From positions 1 through 63,996 of the forward strand of contig JAHEEV010000007.1 in assembly GCA_024640505.1 (NCBI GenBank): DNA of 63,996 nucleotides, written 5' to 3'. Shown here in pieces: positions 51,284 through 59,411 of this stretch. The notes under the pieces are model-generated. The model saw nothing but the letters and a program-made list of their open reading frames with translations. It was not told the origin of the DNA and did no database searches. The translations under genes were made by a program, and so were the position numbers. The stretch is from Halieaceae bacterium. GTDB lineage: Bacteria; Pseudomonadota; Gammaproteobacteria; Pseudomonadales; Halieaceae. How positions within the stretch are numbered: position 1 is the first letter of the stretch; every line of letters starts with the position of its first letter.

Positions 51284-51988
51284 ATGGCTGATGAATTCAC
51301 CATCCCCGCCAGGTTCAATGGCCCCCCGGGCTCCGGCAATGGTGGCTACAGTTGCGGCCTGCTCGCGGCTTTTATCGACGGACCTGCCCGGGTGAGGCTC
51401 CACGCGCCGCCACCGCTGGACACGCCAATGCAGTTGTTCGATACGGGTTCCGGTAGCATTGAGATGCGCGATGGCGAGGTACTTGTGGGCAGCGCCGCGC
51501 CAGCGCCTCTGGAACTCGAACCACCGACTCCGCCCTCGCTGTCGCAGGCGCAGGAAGCTGCCGGTCGCTATCCCTGCTACGTCGGCCACAATTTTCCCAC
51601 CTGCTTCGTCTGTGGTCCGGACCGGCCCGGGCACGATGGACTGGAGCTGTTTCCCGGCCCGGTTCACGACTGGAGCCTGGTGGCATGCCCCTGGCAGCCA
51701 GCGGCGGACCTGCTGGACGACAGGGGTATTGTGCGTCCCGAGTTCGTCTGGGCCGCACTGGATTGTCCCGGTTACTTTGCCGCCATGGGAGACGACATCC
51801 GACCCGCTGTGCTGGGCGAACTGGATGGGGAACTGCGCGCAGACGTCCCTGGTTCAGAGACGCTGGTGGTCTACGCCTGGCCGATGGGCGGCGAGGGCCG
51901 CAAACACCATGCGGGCTGCGCGATAGCGACGGTCCGGGGCGCTATCCTGGCGCTTTCGAAGTCCACCTGGATACTTTTGGCCCCCTAG
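51284..51988 (+). CDS. Hypothetical protein, possibly thioesterase-like (hotdog fold)
   Basis: The 234-residue protein starts after GAGGAG and has FNGPPGSGNGGYSCGLLAAF near the N-terminus, LHAPPPLDTPMQLF, and a FPTCFVCGPDRP motif near residue 105. NGGY-type openings followed by PPPLDTP occur in hotdog-fold proteins of actinobacteria and gammaproteobacteria. The CFVC pair could bind metal. No catalytic residue can be named, so the call is tentative. It is flanked by convergent genes and is likely monocistronic. Confidence 0.55.
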   Translation: MADEFTIPARFNGPPGSGNGGYSCGLLAAFIDGPARVRLHAPPPLDTPMQLFDTGSGSIEMRDGEVLVGSAAPAPLELEPPTPPSLSQAQEAAGRYPCYVGHNFPTCFVCGPDRPGHDGLELFPGPVHDWSLVACPWQPAADLLDDRGIVRPEFVWAALDCPGYFAAMGDDIRPAVLGELDGELRADVPGSETLVVYAWPMGGEGRKHHAGCAIATVRGAILALSKSTWILLAP

Positions 51989-52022
51989 CCCGCCGCAAAG
52001 AGTCGGATAAGCAAGCGGGAGG

Positions 52023-52430
52023 CTATTTGCCCCCGCCCTTGCCGGGAGTCGTGTCGGGCTTCCCAGTCCCGTAGGCATTGCCTTTGCCCTGGCCTTTGCT
52101 CTGGCCTTTTCCTTTACCCTGTCCTTGCTTGGGAACCTCTTCAGGAATTTCCACGCCCTGCTCCCTGGCCCGCTGCTTCATCTCTTCATGATGCTGAGCC
52201 CGATAGGCATTGCGTTCCTCTTCGGTCTTCATGGACTGCATTTTTTCGCGATGTTCGATACGCTCCTGATCAGTCATCAGGTCTTGGCCGTAGAGCTGCT
52301 CCCGGTCTTTGACCTGCTGCTGTGTCTGGGATTGTTCACGATCCCTGGCCTGGTCCTGGGCAACCACCGGCCCCAGGCTTGCCATGCCGGAAACTATACT
52401 TGCAGTCATCACCCATGCTTTTACTTTCAT
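52023..52430 (-). CDS. Secreted low-complexity protein rich in Gln, Lys and Gly
   Basis: The 135-residue protein has a signal peptide (VMTASIVSGMASLGPVVA), a charged helical middle (EQLYGQDLMTDQERIEHREK and EERNAYRAQHHEEMKQRARE), and a C-terminal Gly/Lys/Gln repeat (GQGKGKGQSKGQGKG). It resembles periplasmic small proteins often annotated only as hypothetical. The helical region could act as a chaperone-like or coat element. Function unknown. Confidence 0.65.
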   Translation of the reverse strand: MKVKAWVMTASIVSGMASLGPVVAQDQARDREQSQTQQQVKDREQLYGQDLMTDQERIEHREKMQSMKTEEERNAYRAQHHEEMKQRAREQGVEIPEEVPKQGQGKGKGQSKGQGKGNAYGTGKPDTTPGKGGGK

Positions 52431-52528
52431 CGCTCGATCACTCCCCGATTGAATGCGGTAAATGTTAGCCAGTTCGTGAGCTCACTGACATTGATTGTTA
52501 TCAAGCGATCCATCTTTTGGATGCGCCA

Positions 52529-54340
52529 TTACTGTACCGGGAAGATGCGCCCCTCGAATACCGTTCCCCACACCTCTATATCCTTCAGCTGCTCGGGTTT
52601 GACCTGATACGGGTTGGCCTCGAGTATGGTGAAGTTGGCGACCTTGCCCTCGCGAATCGAGCCGATTTCATCCTCCATGCGCCAGGAATAGGCCGCATCG
52701 ATGGTGATGGCGCGCAGTGCGGTGTCCACCGAGATCGCCAGGTCCGGGCGTACCACGTTGCCCTCATTGGTCTTGCGGGTGACTGCCGTCCAGGCAAGGT
52801 ATAGCGGGTCGGCGGGCGCCATGGGAAGGTCCGAGTGGAGGGAGAGGGACATGCCCAGTTTTTCCGCTGGGCCCAGCCTTACCATGGCGTGGGCGCGTTC
52901 CTCCCCCAGCCCTATCTCGGCGTATTTGTTGCTGAAGCCAGTGACGTAGTAGGGGTTTGCGCTGACGATCGCGCCCAGTGCGGCAAGCCGCCTGACCTGC
53001 TCGTCGGTGGAGTTGGCAAAGTGAACGATCGTGGTGCGGTGATCCTGGCGCGGGTTGTCGGCCATCAGCTTCTCCAGCACGCCGATTACCATCTCCAGCC
53101 CGGCATCGCCATTGACGTGGAGGTGTAACTGGTACCCGGCGTCCCAGAAAATCTTTGATACCGTCGCGGTCTCCTCGGGACCCTGGATCCACTCGCCGTG
53201 GTGGCCGTCCAGGTAGCCATCCTTCATCTGCATCAGTTGGGAAATGATGGCGCCGTCCACCAACAGCTTTACCTGTTTGTCCAGGAAGCGCACCTTGCCG
53301 CTGCTCGGCAGCATCGTCTTAACGTCCTGTACCGCCTGGAGGACACCCTCAGACCCGACGTCGTGGTAAAACTTTTTCGATTCGGGAATGAAGAACGAAT
53401 AGAGAGGTACGTCCTCGGCGCCGAGCATCGCCTGATAGAGGCCCGCGCTCTGTTGGTCGATCTGCGCACCCGGCTCATTGAAGGCGGTTACCCCATTGCT
53501 GTGGAGGATCTCCACCATCTGCTTCAGGCCGGCTGTGAATCGCCTGGGACTGGCCAGATCCGGCATGATCCGGGGGGCCAGGAACAGCAGTGCGCCGTTT
53601 TCGTAGAAGTGCCCCCTGGCCAGGTCGGTCTGGCGGCGAACTTCCTCCCCTGCAGCATCTACCTGCGCCTGGGTGATGCCGAGCTGGTTGATGAAGGCGC
53701 TGTTGAGGAAAAATTCATGGCAGGATCGGTGCCACACGCCGATGGGTCGGGTCGGGCTGATCCGGTCCAGGATCTCCCGGTTGAGCTCGCCGTGAAAGTA
53801 CTGGTGATAGCCCCAGCTCCACAGGGTCTCCCGGGGGTCCTCCAGCAGTTTTTCCTGTTCGGCCAGGGCGGCCAGGTAAGCCTGCTGGCCACTGGCCGCT
53901 GGCCAGGTCTTCCCCGGAAGCTCCCAGGGTTCGGGCGCAATCACCGGGACGGCAAGGGTCAGCGCCCCGAGCAGCGGATGCAGGTGCTGCTCGATCAGTC
54001 CGGGCATCAGGGTCCTGCCCTCGAGGTCGACTTTCTGCGCCTGGCCGTAAAGGGTCCGGGCATCCGCCAGCTTGCCCACGAACGCGATTTTACCTTCCCG
54101 GGATACCACGGCTTCAGCGCGGGGTTGCGCCGGCTCCATGGTAACGATCTCCCCATTATGGAACAGCTTGATGTCGAGCCTGTGGGGCTCAGTCACCGGC
54201 GTTGCGGTGCCGTCACCCTGGGTGACCGCACTGGTGGATTCCGGTGACGCCGCTTCGGGGTTGGCTAAAGTACCGGCACTGAACCCGGTGAATAGCAGCG
54301 CTGCCGCCAGTCCTCGCAGTGCTCTGTGCAACAGCGTCAT
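52529..54340 (-). CDS. YtcJ-type metal-dependent amidohydrolase, exported
   Basis: The 603-residue protein has a signal peptide (GLAAALLFTGFSAGTLA) and then the amidohydrolase_3 (YtcJ-like) pattern: GRTLMPGLIEQHLHPLLGAL (HxH metal pair), LHLHVNGDAGLEMVI (metal His), and ISVDTALRAITIDAAYSWRM near the C-terminus. It should hydrolyse an amide, ester or similar bond in the periplasm. It is the last of four minus-strand genes that starts with a second amidohydrolase, so the operon may degrade a hydrophobic or acylated compound. The substrate is unknown. Confidence 0.88.
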   Translation of the reverse strand: MTLLHRALRGLAAALLFTGFSAGTLANPEAASPESTSAVTQGDGTATPVTEPHRLDIKLFHNGEIVTMEPAQPRAEAVVSREGKIAFVGKLADARTLYGQAQKVDLEGRTLMPGLIEQHLHPLLGALTLAVPVIAPEPWELPGKTWPAASGQQAYLAALAEQEKLLEDPRETLWSWGYHQYFHGELNREILDRISPTRPIGVWHRSCHEFFLNSAFINQLGITQAQVDAAGEEVRRQTDLARGHFYENGALLFLAPRIMPDLASPRRFTAGLKQMVEILHSNGVTAFNEPGAQIDQQSAGLYQAMLGAEDVPLYSFFIPESKKFYHDVGSEGVLQAVQDVKTMLPSSGKVRFLDKQVKLLVDGAIISQLMQMKDGYLDGHHGEWIQGPEETATVSKIFWDAGYQLHLHVNGDAGLEMVIGVLEKLMADNPRQDHRTTIVHFANSTDEQVRRLAALGAIVSANPYYVTGFSNKYAEIGLGEERAHAMVRLGPAEKLGMSLSLHSDLPMAPADPLYLAWTAVTRKTNEGNVVRPDLAISVDTALRAITIDAAYSWRMEDEIGSIREGKVANFTILEANPYQVKPEQLKDIEVWGTVFEGRIFPVQ

Positions 54341-54394
54341 TCGGGTTTCTCCTCTCTGCAGTGGGGCGACCTGGCGCTGTTTGAGCCGCGGCTC

Positions 54395-55789
54395 TCAGCG
54401 TGCGTAGTACAACAGCGAGTTGGGGCTGAACTCCCTCGGGTCGGCAGTTGTCAGGAACTTGTAAGGTGGGAGCTGGTTGTCGATACCGTCGGCAACATAG
54501 CGCCGCTGTTTCAGGTCGTGATAGACATAGAGGGTGGCGAGCTGTAGGGGCACAGTGTAGTAGTTTATTGCATGCGCTTCTGCCACACGCCATAGCTGGC
54601 CTTCCATGTCATAGCTTTCACTGATACCGATCTGCCAGCTGTCTTCATCCAGATAAAACACACGTCGCGAATAGATATGTTGGTTATCTTCCCTGAGTCG
54701 ACCCTCGACCACCCAGACCCGATGCAATTCATAGCGGGTGTGCTGCGGGTTGATGTGCCCGACCTGGAGTATGTCATCGTAATCCAGCTGGTCGGAGTGC
54801 AGCCGGTACGCGTTGTAGGGTATGAGAATCTCGCGCTTGCCCAGGAGCTTCCAGTCGAATCGGTCAGTCGCACCATTGAAGAGTTCGAAGTCATCCACGG
54901 TGCGCAGCGCGTCGGTATTGGGGGCGGGTTGGGCGTACCCCAGGTAGGGACGACGTATTACCCTGCGGATCGCTTCCAGGTACTGCCAGGTGCGCCGCGG
55001 TGTGACGCGGTGGTCGATCGGCTCCAGCGTCAGCGTGGCATCGTTGGCCAGCAGGGAGGGCGCTGTGACCTTGGTCCTCACCGCCAGTAGCAGGTTGGGG
55101 TATTCGCGCGAAAATGCGGTTCTCTCGGGTGAGCCATAGGGGAACCCGATATCCGTCTCCCCCAGAGTGAGGGAATAGTTTCCTCTTGGGGTGACGACGG
55201 CTCGGGCCAGGGCACTCTTGACCCGGAGCCCCCGCCACCGCAGGTTGTGATTCCAGACGGCCTGTTCACCGTTGTAGGGGATCGGAAAGGGGGAGCTGAT
55301 CCGCGCCTTCTCCAGGTGACTGACCTGGAAATCCTTGGCATCGATCTGCGCCGCATTTTCCATGACTCCCTTGTAGACCCAGTCAGGGTAGGCAGCCGTT
55401 CGCCTGCTGGTGTAGACCGGGAGGTGCCAGGTATCCGGGTACAACTCGAGCAGCGCTCGCTGCCCGGGACTGATGATATCGGCGTACTGCTCCAGGTTGG
55501 CGGCGGTTACGGTAAAGAGGGGTTCATCGTCCGGAAAGGGATCCAGTTCGTGTCGCGCCGGATCATTTTTCGGTGGAGGCTCCGTCAATCCCCCGGTCCA
55601 GGGCGGGATGGTGCCGGCCGCGTTGCCGGCGCGCTCCGCACCCAGGGGCGTGTAGTCAGGCCCCCCCAGCTCCCCGGGTTGAGGGCGAGGCCAGGTGGGT
55701 GCTTCCTGGGCGAAGGAGGCCAGGGAGCATCCCAGCGCCAGCAATAAGCCGGGAAGCAAGCGCATCATGTAAGCAGGCAGGGGTGACAT
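54395..55789 (-). CDS. DUF1329 family outer-membrane-associated protein
   Basis: I choose the ATG at 55789, two bases behind the stop of the upstream DUF1302 gene; an ATG at 55768 is an alternative and gives a tighter signal peptide (MMRLLPGLLLALGCSLASFA). The protein of about 464 residues has the DUF1329 pattern GGLTEPPPKNDPARHELDPF, AEKWELPVYTSRRT-like LPVYTSRRTAAYPDWVY, and RRVFYLDEDSWQIGISESYD. It is a beta-rich periplasmic protein normally encoded next to DUF1302. Its partner forms an outer-membrane channel; together they may move lipids or hydrophobic compounds. Confidence 0.88.
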   Translation of the reverse strand: MSPLPAYMMRLLPGLLLALGCSLASFAQEAPTWPRPQPGELGGPDYTPLGAERAGNAAGTIPPWTGGLTEPPPKNDPARHELDPFPDDEPLFTVTAANLEQYADIISPGQRALLELYPDTWHLPVYTSRRTAAYPDWVYKGVMENAAQIDAKDFQVSHLEKARISSPFPIPYNGEQAVWNHNLRWRGLRVKSALARAVVTPRGNYSLTLGETDIGFPYGSPERTAFSREYPNLLLAVRTKVTAPSLLANDATLTLEPIDHRVTPRRTWQYLEAIRRVIRRPYLGYAQPAPNTDALRTVDDFELFNGATDRFDWKLLGKREILIPYNAYRLHSDQLDYDDILQVGHINPQHTRYELHRVWVVEGRLREDNQHIYSRRVFYLDEDSWQIGISESYDMEGQLWRVAEAHAINYYTVPLQLATLYVYHDLKQRRYVADGIDNQLPPYKFLTTADPREFSPNSLLYYAR

Positions 55790-55791
55790 GA

Positions 55792-57627
55792 TCAAAACCA
55801 ATAGGTGAGGTTGAAGCGGATGAAGTCCCTATCCTGCAGGGGATTGCTGCTGCCCCCGCCAAGGAATGCGGTGTACCCCAGGTCGGCCGTCAGGCGATTG
55901 AGGTAATCCCCCGAAACACCGAAAACCAATGCCTTGCGGCCCTCCCAGAAAGCGGAAAATGGCGCCGGTGTGTAGCCTTTCACATCGTGAGCAAAGCCGA
56001 TCCTGGGCGAAATATTGACCGCGCCGAAGACGTTGCTGTAGCGTAGCTGTGCCAGTAGCCGGTACCCCCAGGAGTCCGCATCTCCCCCGCCGGGTGCATT
56101 CAATGGTATCTCGCCCGCACCGGGGAAGTCATGAATATGAATATATGCCCCATCCATACCAATCAGTGTCTGGCTGGCACCGAACCGCTTGCCCAGTATC
56201 TGCAGCATCGAAAATGCCACCTGCGTGCGATCCAGTCGCTCAAAGCCCGGGATGTAGGTATCAGCGCCGTAGCTTCCGAGAGGCCCCGACCCGAAGTTGG
56301 GATTAAACTGAACCGGAGAAAGCGCAGCATTGATAATAGTTCCCAGGTCGAGTTGCAGTGGGACATCCATATGGTGGGAGATCTCTGCCGCGACCAGCGT
56401 TCCCGTGCGCAGTGTAGCGGTGTTGAAGGTTGCGGCGATCATGGAGATATCCTCGGGATACTCCAGATAGTAGCCGGCCTGGTTGGCATACCGGCTCAAT
56501 GCCAGCTGTGATGCAGTCTGCTCTGCAGCTGCAACAGCCTCCTCCTCCTCCAGGCCCTGACCCTGGTAAATCGGCGCCAGCTGCCCGGCAATCTGCGCCA
56601 CCTCGGCAGGGTCGGTCATATCGATATCCGCCTGCCCCGCCGTCACCCCGCCGATAAGCGGCAGGCGACTGTGGTACTCGATGTAATGGAGACCCCACTT
56701 CAGGGCGCTGGCCCCCTCGGTAATCTGGGTCACGGCAATCCCGTACTGGCCGTCATCATCGGGCTTGCGATCCTCACGCTGCGGCATCTGCAGAAACGCC
56801 GGATCGAAACCGAGGGTCCCGGTTGGGAGTTGAAATGCCTCATCCAGGTCGGTGCCCAGGTCGGAGAACAGGCCGCCGCCGAGTTGCAGCGCTTTGCGCC
56901 GTCCCTCCCCGGTGACATCCGAGGTGGACAGGAAGAAGCCCGCGGGGGGGAGGGTGACCGGCTGCCACTCGTACTGGTAGAAACCCTCGATAGCGAAGGT
57001 CTTGGTGAGATTGGCCGCGGCCCAGAATGTCCCCTGTGGAACCCGCCCATCACGCGGCGAACGCGCGGGCTGCATGCCTCCCAGTATATCCAGTGGGTTG
57101 ATCGTATCCACGCCGTCGCGTACGAACGAGGTCTCCCCCCAGTTGATCACCTGGTCTCCCAGCCGGAGCATGATCGGCATACCACCGGGGCTGAACTTGG
57201 CCGTCAGATAGAAATCCCTCACCTCCACGTCGGACCCGATAGCATCGAGGTCCGCGGAGGTGAACTGGCGGTGTTCCCTGTCTTCCCGCTCCTGCTCGAA
57301 GTCATAGAAGGCGATGACCCGGGTGAATGTAGTGAAAGCACCCCAATTCAGGGTGAGCTCGCCACTGGTGCCCACCATGTTGGAGACCAGCCCCTTGTCA
57401 TAGTTCAGGGTGCCATCATCGATATTCGCGGAATTCGAAACACCGCCATTGGCGATCGCAATGATATCCTCATTGCGATCATCGGTGCGGTAGAGCGCCC
57501 CGTAGGACAGGTTGAGATCCAGCAGCCCATCGACGGGGCCGCTGCGAAAATCCGCGCTGGAAGCGGGCGCACTGCAAAGCGCGAGGAGCACGGCAATGGC
57601 TGATCGCGTTGGCTGGCCCTTTTTCAT
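55792..57627 (-). CDS. DUF1302 family outer-membrane protein
   Basis: The 611-residue protein has a signal peptide (AIAVLLALCSAPASSADF) and the DUF1302 start GLLDLNLSYGALYRTDDRNE, GQDV-like GDQVINWGETSFVRDGVDTI and LDILGGMQPARSPRDG, then barrel strands ending FIRFNLTYWF. Its first codon overlaps the amidohydrolase stop in an ATGA, giving tight coupling. DUF1302 proteins are FadL-like barrel proteins often paired with DUF1329 in marine and steroid- or hydrocarbon-using bacteria. A channel for hydrophobic substrates is plausible. Confidence 0.9.
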   Translation of the reverse strand: MKKGQPTRSAIAVLLALCSAPASSADFRSGPVDGLLDLNLSYGALYRTDDRNEDIIAIANGGVSNSANIDDGTLNYDKGLVSNMVGTSGELTLNWGAFTTFTRVIAFYDFEQEREDREHRQFTSADLDAIGSDVEVRDFYLTAKFSPGGMPIMLRLGDQVINWGETSFVRDGVDTINPLDILGGMQPARSPRDGRVPQGTFWAAANLTKTFAIEGFYQYEWQPVTLPPAGFFLSTSDVTGEGRRKALQLGGGLFSDLGTDLDEAFQLPTGTLGFDPAFLQMPQREDRKPDDDGQYGIAVTQITEGASALKWGLHYIEYHSRLPLIGGVTAGQADIDMTDPAEVAQIAGQLAPIYQGQGLEEEEAVAAAEQTASQLALSRYANQAGYYLEYPEDISMIAATFNTATLRTGTLVAAEISHHMDVPLQLDLGTIINAALSPVQFNPNFGSGPLGSYGADTYIPGFERLDRTQVAFSMLQILGKRFGASQTLIGMDGAYIHIHDFPGAGEIPLNAPGGGDADSWGYRLLAQLRYSNVFGAVNISPRIGFAHDVKGYTPAPFSAFWEGRKALVFGVSGDYLNRLTADLGYTAFLGGGSSNPLQDRDFIRFNLTYWF

Positions 57628-59150
57628 TCCTTGTTTTCCTGATTTGTAAGGGCACCCAGTATTTTTCTCCCCGGGTAACGCCCCTCGATTCGTTCACCGT
57701 ACACCACCACGGGTCGGCCTGCCACGAGTACATGCTCTATGCCCGTGGGCTTCAGGTAGGGATCGCCGTAAGTGGCATTGGCTGCCACGCTTTCCGGATC
57801 GAAGATGACGATGTCGGCATCAGCCCCCTCCTGCAGTCGACCCTTCCTACTGAATGCGGGGGCTACCTGCTCCAGCCACCGGGCCTGCAGCAGGCTCATC
57901 CTGGCCAGCGCTTCGGGCAGGGTCAGTACGCCCGTGTCCCGCACATAATGACCGAGCACGCGGGAAAAGGTGCCGGCGATGTTGGGATTTGCCAGTATAT
58001 CCCGATCCATGGCAGGCAGCGCGTCCGTCGAGACCATCATGCCTGGCCACTTGAGGCCCGTGACCATCCAGTCCTCTTTGACATAGTGGTGGTTGACCAT
58101 TCCTTCGGGTTGCTCGCGAGCGTATTTTTCCCAGGTTTCTTTGGTGAGCCACTCGCCAGTTGCAACCCACTGAACGTCTTCGTAGGTGATGTCGAAAATC
58201 TTCTGCCAGTCGCGGCGGCGGAATACATCCGCGGAGATGCCGGTTCCGCCCGCGGCGTAGGACAGGGTTTCCGTGGCAATCCTGGCGCCCTCGGCGTTGG
58301 CCCGGTCGATCATCGCCAGCCAGTCTGAGATGCCGCCCATGGCATTGTGCGTGATGTGGCACACAAAGAGCGGCGCGCCGGTCTCCCTGGCAAGATCGAT
58401 AACCTCAACCAGGCCCGCCGGATCGCCGGGGTAACCGCGCCGCACGTGTACGAAGATCGGTGCCTGGCGTGTCCCCGCTACCTGGAACAGCATGCGCAGC
58501 TCGACATCTGAAACCGCGGCGGTCATGTAATCCAGGAGTACGCCGATGCCCAGGCCCCCCTCGTCCAGGCCTGTATTGACCAGCGCGCGCATCTGCTCGA
58601 TCTGGTCTGCTGAGGCGGGCTTGATCCAGGCATCTCCGTCCGCGCTGGCCACTTTGCCACGATAGAAAATATAGGGCTGGTCAAGGCCCTCCATGACCTT
58701 GATGCGAATGGCGAAATGGCCCACTGAAGAGCCGTAGTTCAGTTGCGCTCCCCCGCGAAAATGTTCTCCGTATGCGCTGATCGGATAGGCACCCGCCTCC
58801 AGGTCCAGTTGGGTGGTTACACCGTCCAGCAGATTCATGTGCTGGCCAAGCAGGGTCGGGGTATGGCTGTGTACGTCGATGAAGCCGGGAGCCACGACGA
58901 GGCCGCTGGCATCGATAGACCTCTCAGCTTGCAGTGGTCCTTCGGAAATCCTGGCAATGTTCCCGCTGCGGATACCGATATAGCGCTTTGCATCCAGACC
59001 GGTTTCCGGATCGATAACGCGCCCGTTAGCGATTACCAGGTCATAGTCGTCCGCCAGGACCGGGAGGCACAGTGCCAGGCAGCAGGGCAGAGCTCCCCGG
59101 ATCAGACGCTTTATTTTCACCTTGACCTGTACTCGCTGTACCTGATACAT
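57624..59150 (-). CDS. N-acyl-D-amino-acid deacylase-like amidohydrolase, exported
   Basis: The 508-residue protein has a signal peptide (GALPCCLALCLPVLA), then the D-aminoacylase pattern: DLVIANGRVIDPETGLDAKR, APGFIDVHSHTPTLLGQHMN (metal HxH) and LDGVTTQLDLEAGAYPIS. PIFVHVRRGYPGDP and LFVCHITHNAMGG contribute further metal His. The last motif is ADADIVIFDPESVAANATYG. It should release acyl groups from N-acyl-amino acids or similar. It is the first gene of the four-gene operon with DUF1302, DUF1329 and YtcJ-like. Confidence 0.9.
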   Translation of the reverse strand: MYQVQRVQVKVKIKRLIRGALPCCLALCLPVLADDYDLVIANGRVIDPETGLDAKRYIGIRSGNIARISEGPLQAERSIDASGLVVAPGFIDVHSHTPTLLGQHMNLLDGVTTQLDLEAGAYPISAYGEHFRGGAQLNYGSSVGHFAIRIKVMEGLDQPYIFYRGKVASADGDAWIKPASADQIEQMRALVNTGLDEGGLGIGVLLDYMTAAVSDVELRMLFQVAGTRQAPIFVHVRRGYPGDPAGLVEVIDLARETGAPLFVCHITHNAMGGISDWLAMIDRANAEGARIATETLSYAAGGTGISADVFRRRDWQKIFDITYEDVQWVATGEWLTKETWEKYAREQPEGMVNHHYVKEDWMVTGLKWPGMMVSTDALPAMDRDILANPNIAGTFSRVLGHYVRDTGVLTLPEALARMSLLQARWLEQVAPAFSRKGRLQEGADADIVIFDPESVAANATYGDPYLKPTGIEHVLVAGRPVVVYGERIEGRYPGRKILGALTNQENKE

Positions 59151-59275
59151 GAGCCTGTCTTCGTCCGTGTTGTAGCCGAGAGCCGCGCTTGTGGGGATTC
59201 AAAGGTCGTTACAGATTCTATAACAACTCGAGCACAGGAATCCTCTATGGCGTGAACAGGCCCGACGGTCCTCGC

Positions 59276-59367
59276 CCCCCTTTGTCGATCGCTAAAGGGG
59301 GAGCCGACCTCACTGGCGTCCTCCGGCCTCTGCCCTTATCATCACCAACCTCCGGTCGAGACCGGAG
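59276..59367. other. Two hairpins upstream of the patatin gene
   Basis: CCCCCTTT (59276-59283) pairs perfectly with AAAGGGGG (59294-59301). CTCCGGT (59350-59356) pairs with ACCGGAG (59361-59367) around CGAG and is followed by a stretch with CCCTTTTAA. The second resembles a rho-independent terminator about 45 bases before the patatin ATG at 59412, so it could be an attenuator or leader element. The remainder of 59151-59411 shows no gene. Confidence 0.5.
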
Positions 59368-59411
59368 AGTGCCCTTTTAATTCCCTCTGATCGTTTGCAG
59401 GTTGATACCGA

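Noticed and set aside
53198-54247. Plus-strand open frame of 349 codons inside the YtcJ-like gene
   Set aside because: It is antisense to a gene with clear amidohydrolase motifs, and no ribosome-binding site or family pattern supports it.
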